Assembly (NCBI GenBank): GCA_951813555.1
Contig: OX638344.1
Span: 2,790,475-2,854,474, forward strand
Length of the DNA: 64,000 bases
Reading direction: 5' to 3'
From: an uncultured Acidimicrobiales bacterium
GTDB taxonomy: Bacteria > Actinomycetota > Acidimicrobiia > Acidimicrobiales > Bin134
Shown: piece after piece, positions 32,814 through 41,714 of the stretch
Layout: each line of letters starts with the position of its first letter
How positions within the stretch are numbered: position 1 is the stretch's first letter
Notes under the pieces: model-generated
What the model was told of the DNA's origin: nothing
Database searches by the model: none
The model's input: only the letters and a program-made list of their open reading frames with translations
Made by a program: the position numbers and the translations under genes

Positions 32814-33869
32814 ATGGACTATCTCCCCCTCGGCAACACCGGCCTCTATGTGTCAAGGCTGTGCTTCGGCGCCATGACGTTCGCCGAGCCCGAACAGAAG
32901 TACATGGCGTGGCTCGGCAACGAAGGCCAGGAATCTGCCGACCAGATGATCGGGACCGCCCTCGAGGCGGGGATCAACTTCTTCGACACCGCGAACATCT
33001 ACGCCAACGGCGCCTCGGAGCAGATGCTGGGCAAGGCGCTGGCAAAAAAGCGCGACGACGTCATTATCGCGACCAAGCTGTACCACCCATCAGGAGCTGG
33101 CGCGAACAGCATGGGCACCAGCCGCGTCGCCATCATGCGCGAAGTCGAGGGCAGCTTGGAACGGCTCGGCACCGACCGAATCGACCTGTACCAGGTCCAC
33201 AGCTGGGACACCACCACGCCCATCGAGGAGACCCTGCGCGCGCTCGATGACTGCGTTCGGCAGGGCAAGGTGCGCTACATCGGCCTGTCGAACTTTGCCG
33301 CGTGGCAGATCGCCCACGCCGACGGTGTCGCCCGTCTGCACGGAACTGAGCGTTTCTGCTCGGTGCAGGCGTACTACTCGTTGGTGGGTCGGGAACTAGA
33401 GCGGGAGATACTGCCCGCAACCAAGCACCTCGGCCTGGGGACCATGATCTTCTCTCCGCTGGCGGCGGGATTCTTGTCGGGGAAGTACACCGACACCGAG
33501 GACACAGGGGACACGGTGGGCCGTCGCTCCCGGTTCAGTTTCCCGCCGGTGGATCCTGCCGCTGGTGACGAGGTCGTGAGGGTTCTTCGGGAGATCGGCG
33601 ACACCCATGGCGTGTCACCCAGCCAGGTTGCGATCTGCTGGCTTCTTCACCAGGACGGTGTGACCACCGTGATCGTTGGTGCTCGCAAACACGACCAACT
33701 CGTCGACAACCTCTCCGCGATCGATCTCGAACTCAGCGACGATGAGCTGAATCGCCTCAACGAGGTCAGCCAGCAGCGACCTGAGTATCCGCAGTGGATG
33801 CCGTCTCTGGAGCGGGCGGGGGATCCGGCGGCAGCCATAAAGCATTCGGCCAAGGTCGCCATAAGTTGA
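32814..33869 (+). CDS. aldo/keto reductase
   Basis: 351 residues; AKR catalytic Asp and Tyr in NFFDTANIYANG, Lys in IIATKLYH, His in YQVHSWD, cofactor tail VIVGARKHDQL. A close paralogue of the gene at 19235, sharing long identical runs around CSVQAYYSLVGRELEREI. Preceded by Fe-alcohol dehydrogenase and followed by enoyl-CoA hydratase on the same strand. The C terminus is about 15 residues longer than in the paralogue. Substrate unknown. Confidence 0.86.
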   Translation: MDYLPLGNTGLYVSRLCFGAMTFAEPEQKYMAWLGNEGQESADQMIGTALEAGINFFDTANIYANGASEQMLGKALAKKRDDVIIATKLYHPSGAGANSMGTSRVAIMREVEGSLERLGTDRIDLYQVHSWDTTTPIEETLRALDDCVRQGKVRYIGLSNFAAWQIAHADGVARLHGTERFCSVQAYYSLVGRELEREILPATKHLGLGTMIFSPLAAGFLSGKYTDTEDTGDTVGRRSRFSFPPVDPAAGDEVVRVLREIGDTHGVSPSQVAICWLLHQDGVTTVIVGARKHDQLVDNLSAIDLELSDDELNRLNEVSQQRPEYPQWMPSLERAGDPAAAIKHSAKVAIS

Positions 33870-33890
33870 CCGGACGGCTGAGGACCACCG

Positions 33891-34697
33891 ATGAGTGACC
33901 TGCTGGAGGACCTCGACAACGGCGTGCTCACGCTCACCGTCAACCGGCCGCACGCGCACAATACGATCAGCCCGTCGCTGGCCGAGTCGCTCACGGATGC
34001 GTTGCGGCACAGCGCTGACGACCGCGACGTTCGCTGCGTCGTCCTGACCGGTGCCGGCACCATATTCTCCGCCGGCGGAGACATCGGCGACCAGGCGTCA
34101 GGAGCGAACTTCGACCAAGACGCCAGCCCAAATGCCGCTGACGCAGCCCTGGTGGAAACCATCCGGACCGGATCTGATCCCGCCAGGTTGCTGCATGAGA
34201 TGCCGAAGCCAACCCTGGCGGTCATCGGTGGCGCAGCGGCCGGTGCTGGCCTGGCCTTGGCTCTGGCCTGCGACTTCCGCTTCTGTTTGGACACCGCAAA
34301 GCTGACCACCGCCTATGCGAAGGTCGGCCTGTCGGGAGACAGTGGTATCTCCTACTTCCTGCCTCGGCTCGTCGGAGCGGCCAAGGCACGAGAGCTGTGC
34401 TTTTTGGCCGACGTAATAACCGGTCGTGAGGCCCATGAGATGGGGTTGGTGACCAAAGTTGCCGCCGCCGACACCTTTGCCGAGGAGGCAAGAGCCTATG
34501 CGGAGTATCTCTCATGCCTGCCCACGGTCGCGGTGGGATACATGAAGGAGGCTCTCAATGCCGCAGAGCACCGATCTCTTGGCGACGTTCTGGACCTGGA
34601 GGCCGAAAACGTCGTGCGGGCGATGCGGACAGAAGATCACCAGCAAGCTGCCGCGGCGTTTGTGAAGAAGGAACCGGTGACCTTCAAGGGTCGCTGA
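33891..34697 (+). CDS. enoyl-CoA hydratase/isomerase (crotonase family)
   Basis: 268 residues. Oxyanion-hole segments GAGTIFSAGGDIGDQ and GGAAAGAGLALALACDFRFC are clear. The position of the second catalytic Glu is occupied by GLSGDSGISYFLPR, so the usual GL(x)PDxG form is altered and the exact chemistry (hydration, isomerisation or C-C cleavage) is open. Third gene of the plus-strand operon under operator site 2. Confidence 0.83.
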   Translation: MSDLLEDLDNGVLTLTVNRPHAHNTISPSLAESLTDALRHSADDRDVRCVVLTGAGTIFSAGGDIGDQASGANFDQDASPNAADAALVETIRTGSDPARLLHEMPKPTLAVIGGAAAGAGLALALACDFRFCLDTAKLTTAYAKVGLSGDSGISYFLPRLVGAAKARELCFLADVITGREAHEMGLVTKVAAADTFAEEARAYAEYLSCLPTVAVGYMKEALNAAEHRSLGDVLDLEAENVVRAMRTEDHQQAAAAFVKKEPVTFKGR

Positions 34698-34744
34698 TCA
34701 TGGGGAGTTTCCTGCGGCGCTCGGGTTGCACGGGCGCACACTGC

Positions 34745-34762
34745 ATACTAAACAAGAAGTAC
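34745..34762. promoter_or_regulatory. inverted-repeat operator site 3
   Basis: ATACTAAACAAGAAGTAC, same arms and 8-bp spacer as sites 1 and 2 with one change in the right arm (AGTAC). It lies 57 bp upstream of the tetR gene, consistent with autorepression. Confidence 0.65.
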
Positions 34763-34818
34763 GTAAACATCAGAGTCGTATGCGGGGAGCGCCCCGGAAC
34801 CGCGGCAAAATAATTGGC

Positions 34819-35454
34819 ATGACCCAAATCACCCAGCACCCCGACGAAGCCGCAGCTGACCGCGCCGCCAAAACCCCCAGGCGGATGGGGAGGCGAAGCG
34901 TCGAGGAGAGCCGTGCCACCCGTCGGGCGCTCCTCGACGCCGCCGTCGTCGTCTTCGCAAAAAAGGGTATGAACGGGGCACGGCTCGATGAGATCGCCGA
35001 GCGGGCCGGAGTGACCAAGGGAGCCATCTACAGCCATTTCGGCGGACGAGAGGATCTTCTCGTCGAGGCGTGCCGCTCGGCGATCCGTTCGCTTCGGCTG
35101 ATGCGGTTGGCCGAGGAAGCCCCTGACCTGGCGACCTTCGTGGACGAGTCCGCACGGCTTCTCCTCGCGCCCGGGGGCGCGACGGCCAGGATGCTTCTCT
35201 CTGAGCTTCACGCCGCAGCGATGAGGTCCGAGCTCATCGCCGACCTGCTTGCCGAGTGGCACACAGGCTTCGTCGAAACCGTCAAGGACCGTGTGCCGCC
35301 CGGAGCCGGCTCGCCCGAGGCGGTCGCCATGGCGATCAACATCTTGCACGTCGGGCTCAGCTACGCCGACGTCTACCAGTCGATGCCCGCGGACTCAGAC
35401 GAGGTGCTCGCAATCGTCAACCGGCTCACCGCAGCGCTGCTGTCCGAGTCCTAG
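34819..35454 (+). CDS. TetR-family repressor
   Basis: 211 residues from the ATG at 34819 (the frame is open upstream, but that part spans the promoter). Helix-turn-helix LDEIAERAGVTKGAIYSHFGGREDLL after RRALLDAAVVVFAKKG. C-terminal ligand-binding domain typical of TetR regulators of acyl-CoA metabolism. Probably binds the ATACT-N8-AGTAY sites at its own promoter, at the divergent dehydrogenase/ADH promoter and at the importer. Followed by a P450 and an acyl-CoA ligase on the same strand. Confidence 0.88.
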   Translation: MTQITQHPDEAAADRAAKTPRRMGRRSVEESRATRRALLDAAVVVFAKKGMNGARLDEIAERAGVTKGAIYSHFGGREDLLVEACRSAIRSLRLMRLAEEAPDLATFVDESARLLLAPGGATARMLLSELHAAAMRSELIADLLAEWHTGFVETVKDRVPPGAGSPEAVAMAINILHVGLSYADVYQSMPADSDEVLAIVNRLTAALLSES

Positions 35455-35480
35455 GCCGAAGACCCGAAAGGAAAGCATCG

Positions 35481-36716
35481 ATGCCGACCGACAACACCAC
35501 TCACGGGAAACTCTCCACCAAGGCGTTCTGGAGTCAACCCGCGTCAAAGCGGGCGGAGACCTTCGCCCGGCTCCGAAGGGAGGCGCCGGTCAGCTTCCAG
35601 CCGCCTCCCGATTTCGGGACACCCCCATCGACCAGAGGCTACTGGGCGGTCACCACCGCCGACCTCGTTACCCATGTGAGTCGCACCCCCGAGACCTTTT
35701 GCTCGGGTAAGGGAGTGAACTTTGAAGACATGCCGATCGAGTTGCTCGAGGCGGGCTCAGCTTTTTTGGTCATGGATGCCCCTCGCCACACTGCCATCCG
35801 GGGCATCGTGAGCCGGGCGTTCACGCCGCGACGAATCGCAGAACTCGACGTAGCCATCAACGCTCGGGCCGCAGAGGTCGTCCGGGAGTTCGTCGCGGCC
35901 GGCGGCGGCGATGCCGTGGTCGACTTCGCCCGCAAGCTCCCGCTCTGGACGATCTCCACGATGATGGGTATCCCCGGCGAGATGCAGGACGCGATGTACG
36001 ACGCCGCGGAGGTGATGACCGCCTACGTGGATCCATCGCTCGTCCCCGAGGGTCAGGATGGCACGGCCATGTCCATGGAGGCTGCGATGACACTTCACGG
36101 CATGGCAACACAGTTGGCGGCAGAACGCCGCGCGAACCCGGGTGACGATCTGATCTCGGCCCTCGTCCAGTCCGACGTCGAGGGCGGACTAAACGACCAC
36201 ATGATCGGCAGCATCTTCCTGCTGTTCGCAGTGGCCGGAAACGACACCACTCGAAACTCGACCAGCCACGGCCTGAAGCTCCTGTCCGACCATCCCGACC
36301 AGTGGCAAGCCGTCAAAGCCGATCCCGACCGCCTGATCAACCCCATGGTCGAGGAGATCGTCCGCTACGCCACACCGGTCATCCAGTTCCGGCGCACCGC
36401 CACCTGCGATGTGGAACTCGGCGGGCAACAGATCGCCGAGGGCGACATGGTCGTGCTCTTCTACGAGTCGGCGAACAAGGACGAGTCGGTGTTCGAGAAT
36501 GCAGCAGCGTTCGATGTCACCCGGGACCCGAATCCCCATGTCGGCTTTGGCGGCGGCGGTCCCCATTTCTGCCTCGGAGCAAACCTCGCCCGAGCCCAGA
36601 TCCGCGACCTCTTTCGCCACCTCGCCGCGGCCGACGCACACATCGACGCCGGCGAGCCGACCTATCTCGCGAGCCACTTCGTCCACGGCATCGTCGGAAT
36701 GCCGGTCAGCGTCTGA
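35481..36716 (+). CDS. cytochrome P450
   Basis: 411 residues from the ATG at 35481 behind GGAAAG. I-helix LFAVAGNDTTRNSTSH, K-helix EEIVRY, haem Cys in FGGGGPHFCLGANLAR, and the segment FYESANKDESVF that is common in the CYP124/125/142-like sterol and lipid oxidase groups. It sits 26 bp after the tetR gene and before an acyl-CoA ligase, a natural order for side-chain oxidation followed by CoA activation. Substrate is inference. Confidence 0.9.
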   Translation: MPTDNTTHGKLSTKAFWSQPASKRAETFARLRREAPVSFQPPPDFGTPPSTRGYWAVTTADLVTHVSRTPETFCSGKGVNFEDMPIELLEAGSAFLVMDAPRHTAIRGIVSRAFTPRRIAELDVAINARAAEVVREFVAAGGGDAVVDFARKLPLWTISTMMGIPGEMQDAMYDAAEVMTAYVDPSLVPEGQDGTAMSMEAAMTLHGMATQLAAERRANPGDDLISALVQSDVEGGLNDHMIGSIFLLFAVAGNDTTRNSTSHGLKLLSDHPDQWQAVKADPDRLINPMVEEIVRYATPVIQFRRTATCDVELGGQQIAEGDMVVLFYESANKDESVFENAAAFDVTRDPNPHVGFGGGGPHFCLGANLARAQIRDLFRHLAAADAHIDAGEPTYLASHFVHGIVGMPVSV

Positions 36717-36771
36717 GCGCTGCCGAATCAATCGCAAGTGACCTGATTCCAGATCCGAAGGGGTAAGGGCG

Positions 36772-38319
36772 ATGACCTATCCAGGTGCGTTTGCCGAGAC
36801 CACACCCGACAAGGCCGCGCTCATACTGGCGGGTTCGGGTGAGGTGATGACCTACCGCCAGCTGAACGACCGGTCCAATCAGATGGCGCAGCTGTGTCGT
36901 GCGGAGGGCCTCAAGGAGGGTGATCACATCTCGCTGTGGGCCGAGAACATCCTGGACTACTTCGTGGTCTATTGGGGCGCTATGCGGGCGGGTCTGTATT
37001 TCACGGCGGTGAATCGGTTCCTGTCCGGCGAGGAGGGTGGCTACATCCTGAGCGACAGTGGCGCTCGGGCACTGATAACCACAGCCCGCTATCGCGAGGT
37101 GGCCGCGGCGGCGTTGGAGCACGCGCCGGGTTGCACAATCAAGCTGATGCTAGGTGGTGGCAACGACACGTTCCGCGACTTCGAGGAGGCGTTGTCGGCA
37201 TACCCGGCCGAGCCGCTCGAGCACGAACCGATGGGTTCGTTCATGCTCTACTCCTCGGGCACCACCGGCCAGCCGAAGGGGGTCAAGCGTCCGCTGCCCG
37301 GTGTTTCAATCCAGGAACAGCCGGCGATGACCGCGGCGTTTGCCCGGATGCTGGGCGGCATGGACGAAAACACCGTGTACCTGTGTCCGGCACCGCTATA
37401 TCACGCGGCGCCGCTGGCCTACACCGCAGCCATCAACGAGCTCGGAGGCACCGCCGTCGTCATGGAGAAGTTCGATCCGCAGCTGTTCCTGGAGTACGTC
37501 GAGCAGTATCAGGTGACGGCCACCCAGGTGGTGCCGACGATGTTCGTGCGCATGCTCAAGCTCGACGAAGCTGAGCGCAGCCGTCACGACCTAAGCTCGA
37601 TGAACTTCTGCATCCACGCCGCGGCGCCGTGTCCGGTGCCGGTGAAGCAGCAGATGATCGAGTGGTGGGGGCCGATCATCCACGAGTACTACGCGGGTAC
37701 CGAGGGCAACGGCATGACCTACATCGGCTCCCAGGACTGGTTGGAGCATCCCGGTTCGGTGGGCAAGCCGATGATGGGCGTGCTGCACATCTGCGACGAC
37801 GACGGCAATGAGGTCCCGACCGGCGAGGCGGGCACGGTGTATTTCGAGAACGAGGCGATGCCGTTCGAGTATCACGGCGCGCCGGAGAAGACCAAAGCCG
37901 CGCAGCATCCGCAGCATCCGACATGGACGGCGCTGGGCGATGTCGGCTACGTCGACGAAGACGGGTTCTTGTACCTGACCGACCGCAAGGCGTTCATGAT
38001 CATCTCGGGGGGCGTCAACATCTACCCCCAGGAGATCGAAGACTGCCTGGTGATGCACGACAAGGTCGCCGACGTGGCCGTCTTCGGGCTTCCCGACCCT
38101 GAGATGGGCGAGTTCGTCCAAGCGGTGGTGCAGCCGGCTGAGGGGGTCGCGGCCACCGACGAGCTCGCCGCCGAACTCATCTCGTTCGCTCGCGACACCA
38201 TCGCTCACTACAAGGTGCCCAAAGTGCTCGACTTCCGCGACGAACTCCCGCGCCTCCCTACCGGCAAGCTCTACAAGGGCCAACTCCGAGACGAATACCT
38301 CGCCACCACCAGCGGGTAG
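36772..38319 (+). CDS. acyl-CoA synthetase (AMP-forming, FadD type)
   Basis: 515 residues. AMP-binding loop YSSGTTGQPKGVKRPLP; EYYAGTEGNGMTYIGSQDW; hinge and core motif DRKAFMIISGGVNIYPQEIE; C-terminal Lys region PRLPTGKLYKGQLRDEY. The IHEYYAGTEG motif is the variant common in FadD enzymes of actinobacterial lipid and steroid pathways. Third gene after tetR and P450 in the same direction. Expected to activate the acid that the four dehydrogenases then oxidise. Confidence 0.9.
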   Translation: MTYPGAFAETTPDKAALILAGSGEVMTYRQLNDRSNQMAQLCRAEGLKEGDHISLWAENILDYFVVYWGAMRAGLYFTAVNRFLSGEEGGYILSDSGARALITTARYREVAAAALEHAPGCTIKLMLGGGNDTFRDFEEALSAYPAEPLEHEPMGSFMLYSSGTTGQPKGVKRPLPGVSIQEQPAMTAAFARMLGGMDENTVYLCPAPLYHAAPLAYTAAINELGGTAVVMEKFDPQLFLEYVEQYQVTATQVVPTMFVRMLKLDEAERSRHDLSSMNFCIHAAAPCPVPVKQQMIEWWGPIIHEYYAGTEGNGMTYIGSQDWLEHPGSVGKPMMGVLHICDDDGNEVPTGEAGTVYFENEAMPFEYHGAPEKTKAAQHPQHPTWTALGDVGYVDEDGFLYLTDRKAFMIISGGVNIYPQEIEDCLVMHDKVADVAVFGLPDPEMGEFVQAVVQPAEGVAATDELAAELISFARDTIAHYKVPKVLDFRDELPRLPTGKLYKGQLRDEYLATTSG

Positions 38320-38334
38320 CGGCCAGGCGAAGCG

Positions 38335-39159
38335 TCAGGCATGCGCCTCGAGTGGTCGCGACATGATCGTCACCGCGGCTACGAGGGTTCCACCAGCACC
38401 GGTGTCGGTGAGGTCGACCCGGAACACATCCAACCCGCCGATGGTGCCGACGGGGGTGGCGGTCGCCCGCAGTGGACCCACCTCCCCCGGTTGCAAAAAG
38501 CGGATGTCGATGTCGACGGCGGCGCGACCGTGGCCGGTCAGGTGTTCGGCGGCGAGCTCGCAGAAGAGCATCTGGGCGCCGCCGTGGGGCGTTTGGATGA
38601 CGCCATTCCAGATCTGCGGAGTCGGGTCGAGGTCGAGGCTGCGTTCGTCCACCTCGCGCCAGTCGAGCAACCGATCGAACGACGGGATCCGAATGGCCGG
38701 CTCGACGTCATCGTCGGGCACATAGCCGTGATGGTGGTTGTTGGACATCGTGGTCATTGCGCGACCGAACACGATGCCAGCAGCGTCGCGAGCCTCGAAC
38801 TCCGAGACGATGAGCCGGCGTCCGACCCGCAACGGCCGACCCGTGATCTGCACCGCCCCTTCCGAGGGCGGCTCCGACAAGTACTGGGCGCGAAGGTCGA
38901 TGGTCGGTATCCGCACAGGTGACGGGAGTTGGCCGGCGAGACCGTCGATCGCCATCGCCAGGATCGAGAGGCGCGGCCGGCTCGAGCCTGCACCCCACAT
39001 CGACGGACGAACCGTGAACCGCCCGACCACGCCGACGCCGTCGGGTTCGATCCGCACCGCCAATTGCCTGTTGATGTGGTCGTCGGGAAGGGAGAGGTCG
39101 GCTATTGAGGGGAGGTCGCCACGCGCGCCGCTCGGGTCGGTTCGGTTGATCTGGGACAT
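38335..39159 (-). CDS. acyl-CoA thioesterase-like double-hotdog protein
   Basis: 274 residues with two hotdog-type halves. N-terminal SMWGAGSSRPRLSILAMAIDGLAGQL and DLRAQYLSEPP; C-terminal IWNGVIQTPHGGAQMLFCELAAEHL and IDIRFLQPGEVGPLRATATPVG. The arrangement matches TesB-like or PaaI-like thioesterases in which the active Asp/Gln lie in the second half. Convergent with the acyl-CoA ligase (15 bp). Likely releases CoA from a dead-end intermediate; substrate unknown. Confidence 0.65.
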   Translation of the reverse strand: MSQINRTDPSGARGDLPSIADLSLPDDHINRQLAVRIEPDGVGVVGRFTVRPSMWGAGSSRPRLSILAMAIDGLAGQLPSPVRIPTIDLRAQYLSEPPSEGAVQITGRPLRVGRRLIVSEFEARDAAGIVFGRAMTTMSNNHHHGYVPDDDVEPAIRIPSFDRLLDWREVDERSLDLDPTPQIWNGVIQTPHGGAQMLFCELAAEHLTGHGRAAVDIDIRFLQPGEVGPLRATATPVGTIGGLDVFRVDLTDTGAGGTLVAAVTIMSRPLEAHA

Positions 39160-39202
39160 GCTGCCTTCTTGTGGGGGTGAGCCGATGGCGAAGTCGATCG
39201 GG

Positions 39203-39790
39203 TTAGTCGGGCGGGTTGAGAACGGCTGCGACGAGGAGGTCGCGGAAGAGTGCGCGACGCCCGTCTCGGCCGAGGTCGTCGCGGAGCAACGCGACGGTGT
39301 GCACCGTCATGATGAGTTCTACGGCGCGGGTGTTGCTGAGGCCGGTCCTAACCCGGCCTTGCGCACGCCCATGGCCGAGGACCACCGACCAACTCTCGAG
39401 CACTCGGGCCGCGATCGAGTCGTTGACCCGCAGCAAGAAGCGCTCGGGTGTACCGGCGTGCTCGTGACGGACGATCTCCGCCACGAGGTCGTCGGACTCG
39501 CCGGCCTCGACCGAGAACAACGAGCCCTCGATCAGCGCTGCCTCGATGTCGTCGTAGGTCGCCAGATGGGCCACGACCGAGGCGTGTAGCTCCGAGAGTC
39601 GCCGGTCGAGGATCTCGGCGACGAGCGCCGGTCGGTCATCGAACTGTCGGTACAGCGTGCGGCGCGAGATCCCGGCCTCATCCGCAATGTCGTTCATCGA
39701 GGTTCGCTGGGGCCCGTACCGCTGGAAGCAGCGAATGGCTGCGTCGACGATCTTTTCGCGCTCGCCGCCGACATCGTTGGTGGTGATCAT
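39203..39790 (-). CDS. TetR-family regulator
   Basis: 195 residues. N-terminal helix-turn-helix MNDIADEAGISRRTLYRQFDDRPALV. The start overlaps the stop of the amidohydrolase by 4 nt, so the two are one operon and the regulator may control that promoter region. The thioesterase gene follows 43 bp downstream. Effector unknown. Confidence 0.85.
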   Translation of the reverse strand: MITTNDVGGEREKIVDAAIRCFQRYGPQRTSMNDIADEAGISRRTLYRQFDDRPALVAEILDRRLSELHASVVAHLATYDDIEAALIEGSLFSVEAGESDDLVAEIVRHEHAGTPERFLLRVNDSIAARVLESWSVVLGHGRAQGRVRTGLSNTRAVELIMTVHTVALLRDDLGRDGRRALFRDLLVAAVLNPPD

Positions 39791-41538
39791 GGGGTAGCTC
39801 GGGCCGCGGGCGACGTAACTCGCACGACCTGGCCAGGAGTCTGCCCGTTGCTGGCTCCACCTTCGTGCGTGACTTCGCCGTTGACGAGGATGTATTGATA
39901 GCCGCCGGCGTTGCCCTTTCGGCGCCAGTCGCCGTTGGGCATGTCGTGGACGATGTCGTACCGAGTCATGTCGAAGTAGAGGTCGTTCAAGTTGTAGACC
40001 AGAACGTCGGCCCAGAAGCCCGGCAAAAGCGCCCCGCGATCGTGGATCTGGACCGCGCGGGCAGTCTTGAGGCTGAGCTGGAAGTGCATGTCTTCGAGCG
40101 TCCGCAGGCCTTGCTCGCGGACCAACCAGATGAGCAGGTCGGTTGGATAGTGGCCCATGCCGAACGCCTTGGTGTGGGCGCCACCGTCGGACCCACCGCC
40201 GATGACTCCGGTGTGGTCGAGGTACGACATGGCTTGCTCGGGCCCGGTCGCACCGATTGGCGGCGACTTCAGCTGAAGAGCGAGGTCGGACCTGAGAGCC
40301 AGATCTGCCAAGACTGCGACCACGGATTGACCCGTCTCCTCGGCGATGTCGTTGAGAGTTCGCCCGAGGTGCCCCTCGAGGGCCTCGTTGCCGCCGACAT
40401 CGATCACAGTCTGGCCCGCCAAGCCCGAGGCGCCGGTGGCTGCTGTGACTTCGCCGAGCTCGGCCGCGAAGCTCTCAACGAAGTCGCGGTCGCTAAGCAG
40501 GGCACGAATCTCGTCGTCGTCGGCACAGGCGACGATCCGGCGGACGCCTTTGAACTGGCCGCCGGCCGCGTCGAGCTCGCGCACGCCGGCTTCGACCCAG
40601 CCGCGGTTGAGCAGCGCGCCGGCGGTGATGTCGCGGCCCAGACCTCGCTGCTCGCTGAGCCACTCCAGATCTTGGGGCACGAGGAAGTCGAGCTGATCGT
40701 TCGTGAGGAAGGCGTTGTGAATGATCCGAACGCCGGATCCTCGTGCGAGTTCGGCGAGGCGTTCGGTGATCGAGCGGTCACCATAGATCGCAATCTGCGA
40801 CAGCACCTGGATGATGCCCTCGCCTCTGTCGACCACGGCGCGACAGATCTCGACGACCGCATCGTGATCCATCGAGTCGGTCGGCATGGATGTGCCGTCG
40901 TAATCGACATGAGTGTTGCCCTCGGCGCCCATCGTCGACATTGATACGCCGATTGCGCCGGCGTCCATGGCCTGGTTGATCAGGCCATGGATCTCCGCCA
41001 TCTCTTGCGCGTTTGGTGACCGGGTCTTGGCCGCGTCGACACCCATCACGTAGACGAGCAGTGGGTTGAGCGGCAGGTACGTCGAGACGTTGACGCCCTT
41101 GGGTAGCGCCTGTAGCCGGTCCATCCAATCAGGGAACGTCTCCCAGTCCCATGGCATCGTAGCTCGTTGATGAGCAACGGGAATCTGCTCGGTCGTCGAC
41201 ATCATCAGCATCGTGCGCTCGGCGTCTTGAGCCCTCACGGGTGCGAACCCGAACCCACAGTTGGCGTTGACGACCGTGGTGATGCCGTTTGCGCCCGAGT
41301 CGAGACAGTACGGATCCCAAAACAGGGCGGCGTCGTAGTGCGTGTGCTGGGTGACGTGGCCGGGAGCGACGATCATCCCGGTGGCGTCGACCGTCCGCTC
41401 CGCGTCGCAGCCTTTCAACCGCCCGACCGCGGCGATCCGGCCGTCGCGAATGCCGATATCCCCGTAGTAGCCAGGCGCGCCCGTGCCATCGACGACGAAC
41501 CCATTCCTGATCACGACATCAAACGATGTGGAAGTCAT
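39787..41538 (-). CDS. amidohydrolase family 3 protein (N-acyl-D-amino-acid deacylase-like)
   Basis: 583 residues from the ATG at 41538, with AGGAGG 8 nt upstream. N-terminal VVDGTGAPGYYGDIGI and the metal pair in PGHVTQHTHYDAALFWDPYC; central HNAFLTNDQLD; C-terminal SDGGAHTKAF and the small beta domain GYQYILVNGEVTHEGG. The QHTHYDA stretch is typical of family members acting on acylated D-amino acids or related amides. First gene of a two-gene operon with tetR; divergent from an SDR. Confidence 0.8.
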   Translation of the reverse strand: MTSTSFDVVIRNGFVVDGTGAPGYYGDIGIRDGRIAAVGRLKGCDAERTVDATGMIVAPGHVTQHTHYDAALFWDPYCLDSGANGITTVVNANCGFGFAPVRAQDAERTMLMMSTTEQIPVAHQRATMPWDWETFPDWMDRLQALPKGVNVSTYLPLNPLLVYVMGVDAAKTRSPNAQEMAEIHGLINQAMDAGAIGVSMSTMGAEGNTHVDYDGTSMPTDSMDHDAVVEICRAVVDRGEGIIQVLSQIAIYGDRSITERLAELARGSGVRIIHNAFLTNDQLDFLVPQDLEWLSEQRGLGRDITAGALLNRGWVEAGVRELDAAGGQFKGVRRIVACADDDEIRALLSDRDFVESFAAELGEVTAATGASGLAGQTVIDVGGNEALEGHLGRTLNDIAEETGQSVVAVLADLALRSDLALQLKSPPIGATGPEQAMSYLDHTGVIGGGSDGGAHTKAFGMGHYPTDLLIWLVREQGLRTLEDMHFQLSLKTARAVQIHDRGALLPGFWADVLVYNLNDLYFDMTRYDIVHDMPNGDWRRKGNAGGYQYILVNGEVTHEGGASNGQTPGQVVRVTSPAARATP

Positions 41539-41593
41539 GACCGTGTCCTCCTGCTTCCTCAGCTGCACCTCTACCTATCAGACTCTAGGCACA

Positions 41594-41619
41594 TGGCACA
41601 AGTGATGCGCTGTGTGTCA
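41594..41619. promoter_or_regulatory. long inverted repeat A (TGGCACA-N12-TGTGTCA)
   Basis: Seven-bp arms (one G-T difference) around a 12-bp centre containing GATGCGC. It lies in the divergent promoter between the amidohydrolase (minus) and the SDR (plus). A matching element with the same spacer length and a shared GATGCRC core is at 42656-42681, so I read it as a regulator binding site rather than chance. Confidence 0.55.
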
Positions 41620-41714
41620 TGCCTTCGGCTCAGTCAATTCCAGCCATGGGTACCCTCTCCCCGGGCTCCCGTGCCGTACCTTTGTTAACAATTACTCATC
41701 AACAAAGGGCGAGG

